DNA of 64,000 nucleotides from NCBI GenBank assembly GCA_943914465.1, contig CALUCD010000002.1, positions 124,001 to 188,000 on the forward strand. The letters are read 5' to 3'. Shown piece after piece: positions 17,262 to 27,090 of the stretch. The position numbers were made by a program, and so were the translations under genes. Source of the DNA: an uncultured Corynebacterium sp. (GTDB lineage: Bacteria; Actinomycetota; Actinomycetes; Mycobacteriales; Mycobacteriaceae). Numbering within the stretch: position 1 is the first letter of the stretch; the number at the start of each line of letters is the position of its first letter. Under the pieces are notes generated by a model, which saw only the letters and a program-made list of their open reading frames with translations, searched no databases and was not told where the DNA came from.

Positions 17262-17873
17262 GATGCAAGTGTAGCGTTGCCGGAATAAATAGCAAACGAA
17301 GATACACTAACCCATCCCTTACCGGCATAGTTCGGCCATATACATGACTTATTCGTTCCGCATCTGTGAGCCGGGACTACTCTCGCCAGCCATCCGGCAA
17401 CTGTCTGCCGGAATCTACGCCCAGGCGCATCAGAATCACAGGCCCGAGAAAGAAATCAGAGCAGTCGCATCCTTTTCCCCTCAGGCGCGCGTACCCCCTC
17501 AAAACCGGCCAGAGCCAGCTCCTTATGAAATTGGCTCCTGCTAGATAGCAATATGAAAACATCTGCGATAAATGTCAAGCGCCAAGTTAGGCTGCCGCAC
17601 CTATTTCATCTGCACTGGGAAGGGCTCTTCTCAACCGGCTGTTTCTGAGTGTTGGTGCGGCTAGCCTGTTTCAGCCGCGGAAATCAACCGCGGTAACTCG
17701 GAGACCGGGACAACAGCATCATCGCTTGCCGTTTGGGCAATACCAGCTTCAATCAGCTCGCGCAACACCGCGCCCGTGGTGAGCTACCGCTTATCGGCAA
17801 TGTCGCGTGCGGCATTCCGCGGCTCGAGGTAGATTGGCCGCGATCTGGCAAAATGAGTCAGCGCCGGAAACTG
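17262..17873. other. Intergenic region with a possible antitoxin relic
   Basis: No intact gene in 612 bases. The part next to 17262 should hold the promoter of the five-gene operon. On the minus strand 17661-17830 reads 'RNAARDIADKR', a stop, then 'LTTGAVLRELIEAGIAQTAS', 'DDAVVPVSELPRLISAAETG' and a stop. This is protein-like sequence with an in-frame stop, perhaps a Phd-like antitoxin relic. Confidence 0.4.
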
Positions 17874-18371
17874 TCATAGATCGTATGTCGAGGATGCTGA
17901 TCGAAGCTTTTCTAGCGTGGTGTACTGATAGTGCTGGATCGGGTTGGGATGCCCACCCCGATGCCCCATTGGCACCGACCCATCCAGCATCTCGGTATCA
18001 GGCTCATCGGGACCAGAAAGGATAAACACCTTCAGTTCCTGGGCTCCATCACCCCAGTTAAGGTCGAAAGCCTTCCTCATTACCTCACCCAGCAACTGGT
18101 CCTTCGGGTCACCGCTTTGCAGCAACCTATTCATCTCAGAGGTGGTCCAGGGAACTCGATCGTATTGATCACGCACCCGGGCGATCACGGGCTGCACTGC
18201 TTTGTCATAGTAGAACGCTAAGTAGCGGACAGGTTGCTTAGCATAGTTCGTTGGACAAATGTAGGCATGGACTACATTTTGATAAAAGGGCAACGCGTCC
18301 GTCGCCGCGACTACTAGAACCTTTTCAGTTGGTTCCGGTTGCGTAGCAGCTACTGATTGACCATTTCCCAT
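17874..18371 (-). CDS. Unknown soluble protein
   Basis: I start at ATG 18371 (MGNGQSVAATQ) because it is preceded by AAGGAAAAGGACC, while the longer start at 18404 has no ribosome site. The 165-residue protein has a hydrophobic beta start 'KVLVVAATDALPFYQNVVHA', then 'PVRYLAFYYDKAVQPVIARV', and later 'ELKVFILSGPDEPDTEML'. It is alpha/beta in character, without signal peptide or known motif. It stands alone between decayed DNA and pilus cluster A. Confidence 0.6.
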   Translation of the reverse strand: MGNGQSVAATQPEPTEKVLVVAATDALPFYQNVVHAYICPTNYAKQPVRYLAFYYDKAVQPVIARVRDQYDRVPWTTSEMNRLLQSGDPKDQLLGEVMRKAFDLNWGDGAQELKVFILSGPDEPDTEMLDGSVPMGHRGGHPNPIQHYQYTTLEKLRSASSTYDL

Positions 18372-18466
18372 CGGTCCTTTTCCTTCTTTAAGCCTGGTAG
18401 GCATCGTGTTTTACTTATAGGTGAAAGTTCATCGGCCTCAATGTCGCTAAGCCCAATGAGTTCGGA

Positions 18467-18487
18467 GCAATACCCGAAGGGTATTGC
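18467..18487 (-). terminator. Hairpin after pilus cluster A
   Basis: Perfect 9-bp stem GCAATACCC / GGGTATTGC with a 3-base loop, 7 bases beyond the stop of the last cluster A gene. It lacks a T-run, so it may act as an RNA-end stabiliser or a weak terminator. Confidence 0.6.
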
Positions 18488-18493
18488 GGGGAT

Positions 18494-21235
18494 TCACTGG
18501 GGGCCTCTTCGCGTTGTGTGAGTGGCACTCGTAACACCAGCAATGACGATGAGAGTCCCGAGCAGCAGCCACAGATGTAGTCCCGGTCCGCCAGAGGCTG
18601 GCAGTTCGCCGGCGCGGATGTTGGCAAGCTTCATTGAAACCTGAGGCGAAGAACTGTCACTCGCGGCGGAGAACTGCACCACCGGGAAAATGGCCCCACT
18701 CTCAGAATCCGAAACTTCAGTCCCTGTGCCGTCGGCTGCGTCATTGAGCAGGTACAGCTTAGTTTCACCATCGGTTTGCGCGACCCGGAAGTAGACCGGC
18801 CGCGGCAAGAGTGAATAGCCATCAGCGGCGGCTTTCGTTTCCGTGAGCTTGTATCGGCCGAACTTAAGGTTTGACCAGGTGAACTGACCAGCTGATGGGT
18901 CGCCCGTGGCTGCGGGCATCTCCAATTCTTGATTATCGTCGTCCAGAGCGCTGAGCGTGAACTCTGCGCCACCAAGCGATTGGCTTTGGTCTGAGGCGTC
19001 AACCTTGCTCAATTGAAAGTCGAATTCTGTCTCGACCTCAGGCGGCGCGCAGTCAAGTGAGGCCAGTATCGCCTGTTTCATCACTTCGGAGTCATTGAAG
19101 TGAGCGAAGTCAGCCGCACGAAGGTCTGTCGTGTTGGCCCCACCATTCAAACGACCGGTTATTGCTTGTAAGTTCTCATCCGAGATGTCGAGTTGCGTCT
19201 CTCCCTTGGGGGGTGGACTTCCGCCCCAAGCCGAAGGAATACCCACAGCTATTATCCTGGTGCCTTGCGATTTCACAGTGTTGGCTGCCGCCATTGCAGC
19301 TTCGACATCACGGAACTCCGTGTTTATGCCGTTGCTATTCGAAACGGGTTCGGATGACTCGTCCTGGCCAGCATCCGGATTGCCGAAATCATTGTGAGCG
19401 CGAGTCGGGTTACCATCAGTGATAAAGAAGATCACATCGTAACGGTTATCTGAGTTTTCTTCATTATATTTGCCCACGTTTTGTAGGGCGGCGTACCAGT
19501 TTGTGTCGCCTCCAAAATCGCGTTTCACATGGGTATAAGACTTGATCCATGTCTTGGCGGCTTGGCGTCCAGCCTCAGTATCTAACGGCGTTGGTGTCTG
19601 CAGGTTCGCCGGGTTGTCCCTCGCCGGGCTCGCGCTGGCAGAACTGAACATTCCAACTTTCGCCGAAGTGCCTGCTAAACCGTCCACGGCTTGGTTCAAG
19701 ACGCTCTTTATGGTCTCCTCCCCATCCCCGCCCATGCTTCCGCTGGCATCAACAACAAATGCGACATTCAGCCCATTGCAGGCATCTCCAAATTCAGGGT
19801 TCTTTTTGATCTGTTGGAATGCGCCTAGCGAGGAACGCTGTCTCCTTGTCGAGCCTGAGCCCGTATAAGACTCATACATAAAAGCGGAGCTAGCACTCGC
19901 ACCACTTTGCCAGTCGGCACCGTTACCATTCCCCCGCTTGTACTGGACACCCGAGTAGTACGTCTTCCCCGTCTCGAGTTTCGGAGTCGCGTAAGCATAC
20001 TGAAGCAAAAAGCCCGTGCGGCCGTACTCTCCTGAAGCACCGACTCTAATGAGCGGCTGTACCTCATAACCGGGAGAGGCTTTCGTCATCGCTACCCAGT
20101 AATATTCATGGGTCTCCGGGCCAGATGTCGGGATGTTAAACACGCACTCGCCGTTCGCGTCGGCAGTGCATTTGGCCCATGGCTGATTCACCGGAACACG
20201 CTGATCAGAACCGGTGAATTGCAGGTTGGCTTCTTTGTTACCAAAGTTAGCCGTATTCAGAGGAGCGAAAAGCTGAAGTTCTGCACCTTCACCTGGAGAA
20301 AAGCTGTGGACGCTTCCCATACGCGTGTTTTTTCCATTGCCGTCAGGCACTTTTGTGGCACCGTTAGACTGCCCCGTAGGAAGGCGCTCCCCCGCTACCT
20401 GAACTACAACGCGAGCGGAGTTTGGTGGCACGTCACCATACTCCACCCCGAGGCGAGCAGCACGGTCAGCGCTACGCAAGCTAGCGTTCAACAAGAATGC
20501 GTCTGCATCACCTTCATACACACCCCACCGAAACACAGCGTCATCTGGTGTGTCCTCCGGCAGATGCACACGCATAGTAACAGTGAAAGACTGCGGCAGC
20601 TCCAGGCCGCTTGTATCCAGGGAAATCAGGTCACCTTTCAGTGACTCAGGCAGGTCGACGCCCGTGTCGACATCGCCGGCAGAGCTAGAAAACTCAAACA
20701 GTTCAGCTTTGTCGTCAGGCAGCGCAACCCCGTTTACACTAACGCCCTCAACCCACTGTGCGGGCAGGTCTACCTCGCTACGGGAGAAAGAAATCATGTC
20801 GCGACGATAGGTCCCCGCCTGCTGCGAGTCAGTACTCATGTCACGATCGAACTGCAGCTTGGCCCGCAATTCGTAGGCAACGGTGCCTGCGTCACTCGGC
20901 CCGACGCGCACAAAGGTGACGTCTCCGGCGAGTTTGGCATCATCGACTGGCTCGAGCGCGTTGTACCGGCGTACAGTCGGCGGCGTATCAGCCGGAGTAG
21001 TCATGCCCCTGGTTTGTGTGGTACTCCCGTCGTCGGATTGGCGTACCCAGGGGGTTTCCACGGGCATGAGTGGCGATTCCGAAGCTGGCTGCGTTGTGGT
21101 CGTCTCACTCCCGCCACCAGCCGTGTCCTCTGCAGCACCGTCCTGTGCCGACACAGACGCGCCGGGCAGCAGCAACGCCGCACAGGCGATGAGCGCTGAG
21201 AGTTTAGCCGCAGTTGTCTTTCGTTTCTTAAGCAT
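18494..21235 (-). CDS. Pilus tip adhesin with von Willebrand A domain, cluster A (SpaC-like)
   Basis: The start is ATG 21235 (MLKKRKTT): the AAGGA in front of it contains the upstream gene's TAA, so the genes are coupled. The 913-residue protein has a signal peptide and an N-terminal beta-rich part. A vWA domain (about residues 485-730) has the metal-binding 'VAFVVDASGSMGG'. One Cna_B-type domain starts near residue 738 ('LSKVDASDQSQSLGGAEFTL'), and the C-terminal sorting signal is LPASG (near 877), a hydrophobic span and THTTRRG. LPASG departs from LPxTG by Ser for Thr. It is homologous to the cluster B tip (shared 'PVETPWV/PVESPWV', 'MRVHLPEDTP/ARVHMPEETP'). Tip proteins of this type mediate host-cell adhesion. 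Confidence 0.85.
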   Translation of the reverse strand: MLKKRKTTAAKLSALIACAALLLPGASVSAQDGAAEDTAGGGSETTTTQPASESPLMPVETPWVRQSDDGSTTQTRGMTTPADTPPTVRRYNALEPVDDAKLAGDVTFVRVGPSDAGTVAYELRAKLQFDRDMSTDSQQAGTYRRDMISFSRSEVDLPAQWVEGVSVNGVALPDDKAELFEFSSSAGDVDTGVDLPESLKGDLISLDTSGLELPQSFTVTMRVHLPEDTPDDAVFRWGVYEGDADAFLLNASLRSADRAARLGVEYGDVPPNSARVVVQVAGERLPTGQSNGATKVPDGNGKNTRMGSVHSFSPGEGAELQLFAPLNTANFGNKEANLQFTGSDQRVPVNQPWAKCTADANGECVFNIPTSGPETHEYYWVAMTKASPGYEVQPLIRVGASGEYGRTGFLLQYAYATPKLETGKTYYSGVQYKRGNGNGADWQSGASASSAFMYESYTGSGSTRRQRSSLGAFQQIKKNPEFGDACNGLNVAFVVDASGSMGGDGEETIKSVLNQAVDGLAGTSAKVGMFSSASASPARDNPANLQTPTPLDTEAGRQAAKTWIKSYTHVKRDFGGDTNWYAALQNVGKYNEENSDNRYDVIFFITDGNPTRAHNDFGNPDAGQDESSEPVSNSNGINTEFRDVEAAMAAANTVKSQGTRIIAVGIPSAWGGSPPPKGETQLDISDENLQAITGRLNGGANTTDLRAADFAHFNDSEVMKQAILASLDCAPPEVETEFDFQLSKVDASDQSQSLGGAEFTLSALDDDNQELEMPAATGDPSAGQFTWSNLKFGRYKLTETKAAADGYSLLPRPVYFRVAQTDGETKLYLLNDAADGTGTEVSDSESGAIFPVVQFSAASDSSSPQVSMKLANIRAGELPASGGPGLHLWLLLGTLIVIAGVTSATHTTRRGPQ

Positions 21236-21240
21236 CGTCC

Positions 21241-24200
21241 TTACCACTTTCCGGTGCTAACGCCCTCGCGACGCAGCACCATGGCGCATCCAGCCGCCGC
21301 TACTAGCCCACCGAGCGCGAGCCGCATCAGCAGCCCTGCGGTACCAGAGGCCGGCAGCAGACCGGCGCGCACGTCCGCGACGCTGATTACTGCTGTGTCT
21401 GCGTTGAGGTACTGGCCGTCAGCAGTCGGGTTGTTGAACATGATCGACGCATCCAGCGTCGTCCCATCACATGCGGCGGCAACCGCCTGCGCACCGTCGC
21501 GCTTGAGTGTGAAGCACACCGGTTGCGCCAACAGCTCGTAGCCCACAGGCGCCTTCGTTTCCACGAGGTAGTAGTTCGCACCCAGAGCAAGGTTGCTTAT
21601 AGACGCCACCCCGTCCGGGTTGACCACCGCATCTCCTACTACGGGACCAAGTTCGCCGGGTTGTGCACCTGCGGCGAAGACCTGGAAGGTGGAATCAGCA
21701 AGCTGGGTGTAGCCGCCATCGTCGTTCATGCCGAGCTTGTACAGCTGAAGACCAACCGGGGGTTCTTCCTCACGTACCAGGGTGATACACGCGGTGTTGT
21801 TTTCCGGCCCATCTTCGTCGTTGTCCATGGCGACGTCATTGGGCACACCACCTGTGGTGTAGGTGGGTTTTTCACCCGTGGTCCACTCACAGGTCCCGAG
21901 TTCATTCCATTGCTCATCCGTCAGGGCTGGGTTGACCTGCACCTGGATCGGAATTGAGATGGTGAAACGGGCGGTTTGGCCGGGGTCAAGGGTGACACTG
22001 GCTGCCAGCGGTAACGCATCGGTACCAGTCATTTGTTCAAGTGTCCAGCGTTGTGCCGCCGAGTCGATGGTGCCGGGGCCATCATCGACTATCCCACTGG
22101 TAATCGTGGCTTCACCGGATGGGGTGACACCTTCTGGCAGGCGGAGCTTGTCGGTAATGGCTGCACTGGTCAGCTGCTGGTTCGACGCGTTGGTGGCTTC
22201 CACGGTGTATGTCAGCGTGGCTTTGCCGTCCGGGCCGACCTTGACGGCGGGAGCTGGATCGCGGTCCGGGCGTGGGAACTTCTGCACGCTGATTTCGCCA
22301 GTGAGTTCTGGTTCAAGGGGCACGCACGCCGTGTTGTTACCGGGGCCGTCCTCGTCATTAGCCATGATGACATCGTTGGGCACACCACCTGGGCTACCCG
22401 GTGCGTTTGCGCCGCCGGCCTCACAGGTGCCGAGTGCGCTCCACTGCTCATCCGTCAGGTTCGCGTCAACCTTCACCGGAATTGTGATGGTAAACGTCGC
22501 CTTCTGCCCTGGCTCCAGGGTGACACTTTGTGCCAACGGCAGTTCCGCACCTGCAACGATTTGGCTCTGAATCCAGGACAGTGTCGGGCCGTTGACCGTG
22601 CCGTTGCCCTCAGCTGTGATGGTGGCATCACCATCAGCTGTCACGCCTTGCGGCAGGCGGATCCGGTCCTTGATCTCCGCACTGGTGGCCTTCTGGGGGG
22701 AGTCATTTCTCGCCTCCACCGTATATTTCAGCGTGGCTTTGCCATCCGCGCCGACCTTGATCGGCTCTGCCGGTTCACGATCTGCGCGCGGGTACTTTTC
22801 CACGCTGATCTGGCCTGGCGGGGTATCTTCACGCACCAGCGGTACACAGGCGGTGTTGTTCTTTGCTCCATCGGAGTCACCCGGCATGGCGACTTCGTTG
22901 GGTACACCACCGGTAACGTACGGCGCGGCACCGTCCGTTGCCTCACATTTGCCAAGTGTGGCCCACTGATCGTCGCTTAAGTCGGCTGCTACCTGTATTG
23001 GAATCGTGATCACAAACCGTGCAGTCTGCCCTGCGCCCAGCTCGGCACTGTCTGCCAGGGGAAGCTCAGCGCCGTCAACGATCGTGTTCTGAGCCCACGT
23101 TGCGGTCGGATTGTTGATGGAACCGTTGCCCTCGCCGACTGTCTCGGAGGTGATTGTGGCGTTCCCCGCAGCACTCACACCTGCAGGCAGGTGGATTTTA
23201 TCCGTGATAGCGCCGCTGGTGAGCTGCTGATTGGTGCCATTTTTGGCCTCAACTGTGTACTGCAGCGTCGCCTTACCATCAGGGCTAACCACCACTGACT
23301 CGGCCGGTTCGCGATCTGGGCGTGGGAATTTTTCCACGCTTATCTGCGGACGAGTGAGCGGAATACAGGCGGTGTTATTGGCAAAACCGTCTTCGTCATA
23401 GCGCACAACGGCCTCATTTGGCACACCACCGCGAGCATAGGTTTGCTCACCCTGGTCGTTTTCGGCTGCGGAACATTTACCGAGTTCGGTCCACGCATCA
23501 TCAGACAGACCGTCTGCTACCTGGATCGGCACCTCGATTTCGAAGATGGCTTTCTTGCCATGGTCGAGAGTAACGCTCTTTGCGAGTTGCACCTGCTTTT
23601 TCGCGTTAATGTCAGCAGCAGGCCAGCTTGTTGCCGCAGTATCGATACTGCCGTTTCCAGCACCTTCGACCCGTGAGGTGATCTTTGCATCTCCTGCGGC
23701 GGTGACACCTTCAGGCAGGGTGATGTTGTCAAAGATCTCGCCGCTGGTGACAGTCTTTTTCGCCTCGGAGGCATTGTTCACCTCGACGGTGTACTTCAGC
23801 GTCGCCTTGCCGGCACTATCAACGGAAACCGGCTCAGCGGGTTCACGGTCCACACGCGGATACTTCTCAACACGGACCGGCTGATAGTTGACGAAGCGAC
23901 AGGTCATCGTGTCACCATCGAACTGTGGAACCGTGAATGTGGAGATTTTACGCTTCTCAGGACCGCCTTCAACCCTCTGATCTTCGGGAATGTCTTCTAG
24001 CGTGGTGTCGTCAGCGGGAACAACGATTTCTTGAGGTGGAATACCCTGAACATACGGCTTCCACGTGTTGCCTGCGACGCAACTGAGCTGTGTTTTGTAA
24101 TCCTCGATCGGAGTTTTCTCATTCGAGGCGTTGAACAACTCCTCGACGACTGTCCATTCTTTACCCACGGTGACGTATGAGTAATGTCTATTTGGCTGAA

Positions 24201-25698
24201 GGCCAGTTAACTCATTCACCCTAGTGTTCTTTGCTAAGGCATCAGCGTCTGCGGCAAGAACGGGAATGGCGAGTGACTCTCGGCTTCCGGCACGGTGAGA
24301 GTAAAGTAGGAAGTTGTCCTTCGCGTTCAAACGGGCTCCGACAACCTCTTTCTCCAGAATCATAGTTTTCTCGACCCCGAAAACGGGACCCCCGTCTCCG
24401 GCTGCGGTCGCACCGTAGAAGCCACCCGACGAAACTTTCTTGATTCCGTCGATCTGATCAGCTGCGATCCTTTCGGCTTCACCCAACTTGTCTTCGAATC
24501 CCGTCTCGGGTGTTCCTTCTAGAAGAACTCCATGCCGCAGAAGATCATTAGCAGACCCCTCGCGGGCAAAAAGGATCTGATCTTCAATCCTTCCGCCTCC
24601 CCAAGCTCCGTCGGGTGAAGCTACGCCCAAACGCCCCCTGAATTTGAGCCTTCCCACAATGACGGCTTCGTCTGATCGCCCTTTACTCGGGTCACCAGGA
24701 ACCTTAGCGGGCCATCTGATTAGATCAGATTGACCTTCGCCGCTGCCAGCATTGCGGGTCGCAATCCCGTAGAGGCTGCCATCGGCACCGGCGAAGAAAT
24801 CTCCTGCGGCGGTATATCGGGTTTTCAATAGTGGTTTGTCTGGCCGTACCGGGAATATAAAGTTTTGCTCAATGACGCCGTTGTTAATGGAGCAACCAGT
24901 GGAATAGCACTTCTCGGGATCGATCTTCCATATCTTCGGCGACTTCGCGCTTGCGACTAGAAGTTGGCCGTCATAATCAACCGATAGAGAGTTAACCTCG
25001 GGGCCATAGACGCTCTTTATCTCCCGTCTAATTGCACTCAGATCGACCTGGGCGCGACGGGTACGATCACCAGTGATTGCGTCATACTCATCTAGCCAGA
25101 ATAGGTTTCCACCTGTAGTGAACTCAATGCCGTAAAGGGTCTTGCCGTCAGGAGTCAGCGCAATGTCTCCATAAGTGACATCTACGTCAATCGTTTTACC
25201 AACACTATATTTGGTTTGCCCAGTCCCAGGACCGGCCGCAGCTGGAAAATCATCGGTGATGTCGATGCGGTGAAGCTCCCTGGGGGTATTCACCCAGAAC
25301 TGACGCGCAATGTCGCTACCTGAACCGGCCTGTTGTCGCGCTATCGGCGCAGCATCTGCGATCTCGAGCTGGTCGCCTTCATCAAGAAGCTCCGGAATTT
25401 CCGCACCTGGAGCGACCGGTACTTCGTCAGGTCCCTGCTCCACCGGGGGTGCAGGGGTCGCATCATCATTGATCAACGCGTCCGGCAACGGTTGGTCAGT
25501 GGTGGCCGGGGCGTCATCAGCCGGAACGTCAACGGCGGTGTTCGACGTTTCAGGCTGAACCAGCGGCGCAGACGGTACTGCCGCCGCAGGCAGGATCGGT
25601 GCGGTGGTCACAAGGACACCAGCGACCGCGCCTATTATCAGCGTCCGCAGGGGGAGGCGCCGCGAGTTCGCGGCAGAACACACGGTAGTTTTAATCAT
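21241..25698 (-). CDS. Large repeat adhesin of pilus cluster A, LPASG-anchored
   Basis: 1485 residues: signal peptide to about residue 38, and a Pro/Asp-rich linker. A region around 130-450 has propeller-like repeats ('GDIALTPDGKTLYGIEFTTG', 'LSVDYDGQLLVASAKSPKIW'). Four repeats of about 165-175 residues begin at 'VRVEKYPRVDREP', 'ISVEKFPRPDREP', 'ISVEKYPRADREP' and 'ISVQKFPRPDRDP' (about 606, 786, 962, 1134), each ending near 'NNTAC-PL'. A Cna_B domain follows with E-box YYLVETKAPVGY, then LPASG, a membrane span and a short basic tail. It probably forms a long stalk displaying the N-terminal part. Both it and the vWA protein have tip-like organisation, so which caps the fibre is open. Confidence 0.8.
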   Translation of the reverse strand: MIKTTVCSAANSRRLPLRTLIIGAVAGVLVTTAPILPAAAVPSAPLVQPETSNTAVDVPADDAPATTDQPLPDALINDDATPAPPVEQGPDEVPVAPGAEIPELLDEGDQLEIADAAPIARQQAGSGSDIARQFWVNTPRELHRIDITDDFPAAAGPGTGQTKYSVGKTIDVDVTYGDIALTPDGKTLYGIEFTTGGNLFWLDEYDAITGDRTRRAQVDLSAIRREIKSVYGPEVNSLSVDYDGQLLVASAKSPKIWKIDPEKCYSTGCSINNGVIEQNFIFPVRPDKPLLKTRYTAAGDFFAGADGSLYGIATRNAGSGEGQSDLIRWPAKVPGDPSKGRSDEAVIVGRLKFRGRLGVASPDGAWGGGRIEDQILFAREGSANDLLRHGVLLEGTPETGFEDKLGEAERIAADQIDGIKKVSSGGFYGATAAGDGGPVFGVEKTMILEKEVVGARLNAKDNFLLYSHRAGSRESLAIPVLAADADALAKNTRVNELTGLQPNRHYSYVTVGKEWTVVEELFNASNEKTPIEDYKTQLSCVAGNTWKPYVQGIPPQEIVVPADDTTLEDIPEDQRVEGGPEKRKISTFTVPQFDGDTMTCRFVNYQPVRVEKYPRVDREPAEPVSVDSAGKATLKYTVEVNNASEAKKTVTSGEIFDNITLPEGVTAAGDAKITSRVEGAGNGSIDTAATSWPAADINAKKQVQLAKSVTLDHGKKAIFEIEVPIQVADGLSDDAWTELGKCSAAENDQGEQTYARGGVPNEAVVRYDEDGFANNTACIPLTRPQISVEKFPRPDREPAESVVVSPDGKATLQYTVEAKNGTNQQLTSGAITDKIHLPAGVSAAGNATITSETVGEGNGSINNPTATWAQNTIVDGAELPLADSAELGAGQTARFVITIPIQVAADLSDDQWATLGKCEATDGAAPYVTGGVPNEVAMPGDSDGAKNNTACVPLVREDTPPGQISVEKYPRADREPAEPIKVGADGKATLKYTVEARNDSPQKATSAEIKDRIRLPQGVTADGDATITAEGNGTVNGPTLSWIQSQIVAGAELPLAQSVTLEPGQKATFTITIPVKVDANLTDEQWSALGTCEAGGANAPGSPGGVPNDVIMANDEDGPGNNTACVPLEPELTGEISVQKFPRPDRDPAPAVKVGPDGKATLTYTVEATNASNQQLTSAAITDKLRLPEGVTPSGEATITSGIVDDGPGTIDSAAQRWTLEQMTGTDALPLAASVTLDPGQTARFTISIPIQVQVNPALTDEQWNELGTCEWTTGEKPTYTTGGVPNDVAMDNDEDGPENNTACITLVREEEPPVGLQLYKLGMNDDGGYTQLADSTFQVFAAGAQPGELGPVVGDAVVNPDGVASISNLALGANYYLVETKAPVGYELLAQPVCFTLKRDGAQAVAAACDGTTLDASIMFNNPTADGQYLNADTAVISVADVRAGLLPASGTAGLLMRLALGGLVAAAGCAMVLRREGVSTGKW

Positions 25699-25701
25699 CG
25701 T

Positions 25702-27087
25702 TTACACCTCTGCCTGGGATTCATTCGGTCGGCGATGCATCGTCAAAACGAATCCGCCAACAATCAGCAGGCCACCAAGGATCAGCAGCATGATTACGTT
25801 CGCACCGGTCATGGCCAGAGCCTTCGAGCCGGAGTTGGAACCAGATGCACCGGGTCCGCTTGCTTCTCCGCCTGGAGGGGCCGCTTTCACCGTCGTCTCA
25901 ACAACGCGGGTTTTTTCCTGTGGGGTCGGGGGTGTTTCGGGCACCGGGGTAGGCACCTTGGTTGGCACGGGTACGGGAACCGGCACTGGGACCGGCATCG
26001 TTGGCCGTGTCGGTGTCGGCGACGGCACGGGGGGTGTTGTCGTGCCGCCAGGTACGACAAGCGTGACCTTATTCGACTTCAAACCTTTCGTCGGGTTGTC
26101 CTCATCGAACTCGGGGTAGCCGTAGGTCAGCAGATAGGACTCGTTATCAATGCGCCCATTAGCTGGGCGGGCGTTGACCTTCGCCGCGAAACTCAAGGTC
26201 ACATCAGCTGCCGGATTACCGGTGCGATACTCCACCAACTTCTTCAAACCAGACTCCGTTAGCGTCATACGCACAATGCGGTCTTTGTGGGTAGTAACGG
26301 TGAAGTCTTCGGGCTTGAGCATTTCCTGCTTACCGTGGCCGTTGGTCAACGTCACCTCGGGCTTGCCCTGGTAATCCAGGTGCTCTTGGAGCGGGTCAAT
26401 GATTTCGTAGCGGCTGATCGTGCCATCCGACTGTGGTGCCGGTGCGGACGCCGAAACTGTGTAGCGAACTTCCTCGCCCACCTTGGCTTCCTCGCGGTCT
26501 TCGGCCTTGCGGATGGTCAGCTTCTGATCCTTCGCGTTGACCTTGACGTCATACTCCCACCGTGAGCGAGACGACGTCTCTGTGCGCGGCACCGAAACCA
26601 CGAACGGTTTGATCACCGACAGGCCCTTATCTTGCGCGGGGCCGGGCAACTCAGTGACATAGTAGAAGCCGAGCTGATCACCGGGGATGTCAAAGCGGGC
26701 ATTGCCAGACGCATCCGTTGCCGCCTCCCGCGGGCTGCCGAGGCGGTGCGCCTCCTTGCCGCCATCGTAGAAATCCTCCACGTTGAGTTTGGTGGCGTCT
26801 TGCCAGCCCTTACTCGTGGTCAGATCAAGGCCATCAATGCGCTGGATCTGGAAACGCACCCCTGCCACCGGCTCACGGGGCGACTGGGCACCATCTTTCG
26901 ACGGATCGCCGAACTGGGTGAACGGGTCGCCCTCTGACTTATGGATAGTGAGGGATGCAGGTTTGGCGTCGATAAGCGGAAGCTCTTGCGCTACCGCACT
27001 CGCTGGGTGACCTGCAAGTGCCAGCATCACGCTGAGAACAACGGCGAACACCGCACCGACGCGCGAGCTTACCTTGGATTCAATCAT
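25702..27087 (-). CDS. Minor/base pilin of cluster A (SpaB/SpaE-like), LAMTG-anchored
   Basis: 461 residues: signal peptide, an N-terminal Cna_B-like domain with 'YYVTELPGPAQDKG' (E-box position), and a second Ig-like domain from about residue 200. A Val/Pro repeat follows (MPVPVPVPVPVPTKVPTPVP near 366), then sorting signal LAMTG (near 424), a hydrophobic span and MHRRPNE. LAxTG signals characterise SpaB-type base pilins, which the housekeeping sortase attaches to peptidoglycan. It lies 3 bases behind the sortase gene and 3 bases before the large adhesin, in one operon. Confidence 0.85.
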   Translation of the reverse strand: MIESKVSSRVGAVFAVVLSVMLALAGHPASAVAQELPLIDAKPASLTIHKSEGDPFTQFGDPSKDGAQSPREPVAGVRFQIQRIDGLDLTTSKGWQDATKLNVEDFYDGGKEAHRLGSPREAATDASGNARFDIPGDQLGFYYVTELPGPAQDKGLSVIKPFVVSVPRTETSSRSRWEYDVKVNAKDQKLTIRKAEDREEAKVGEEVRYTVSASAPAPQSDGTISRYEIIDPLQEHLDYQGKPEVTLTNGHGKQEMLKPEDFTVTTHKDRIVRMTLTESGLKKLVEYRTGNPAADVTLSFAAKVNARPANGRIDNESYLLTYGYPEFDEDNPTKGLKSNKVTLVVPGGTTTPPVPSPTPTRPTMPVPVPVPVPVPTKVPTPVPETPPTPQEKTRVVETTVKAAPPGGEASGPGASGSNSGSKALAMTGANVIMLLILGGLLIVGGFVLTMHRRPNESQAEV

Positions 27088-27090
27088 TGC

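Noticed and set aside
17344..17544. 66-codon + strand frame
   Set aside because: No ribosome site or family, and composition is not gene-like.
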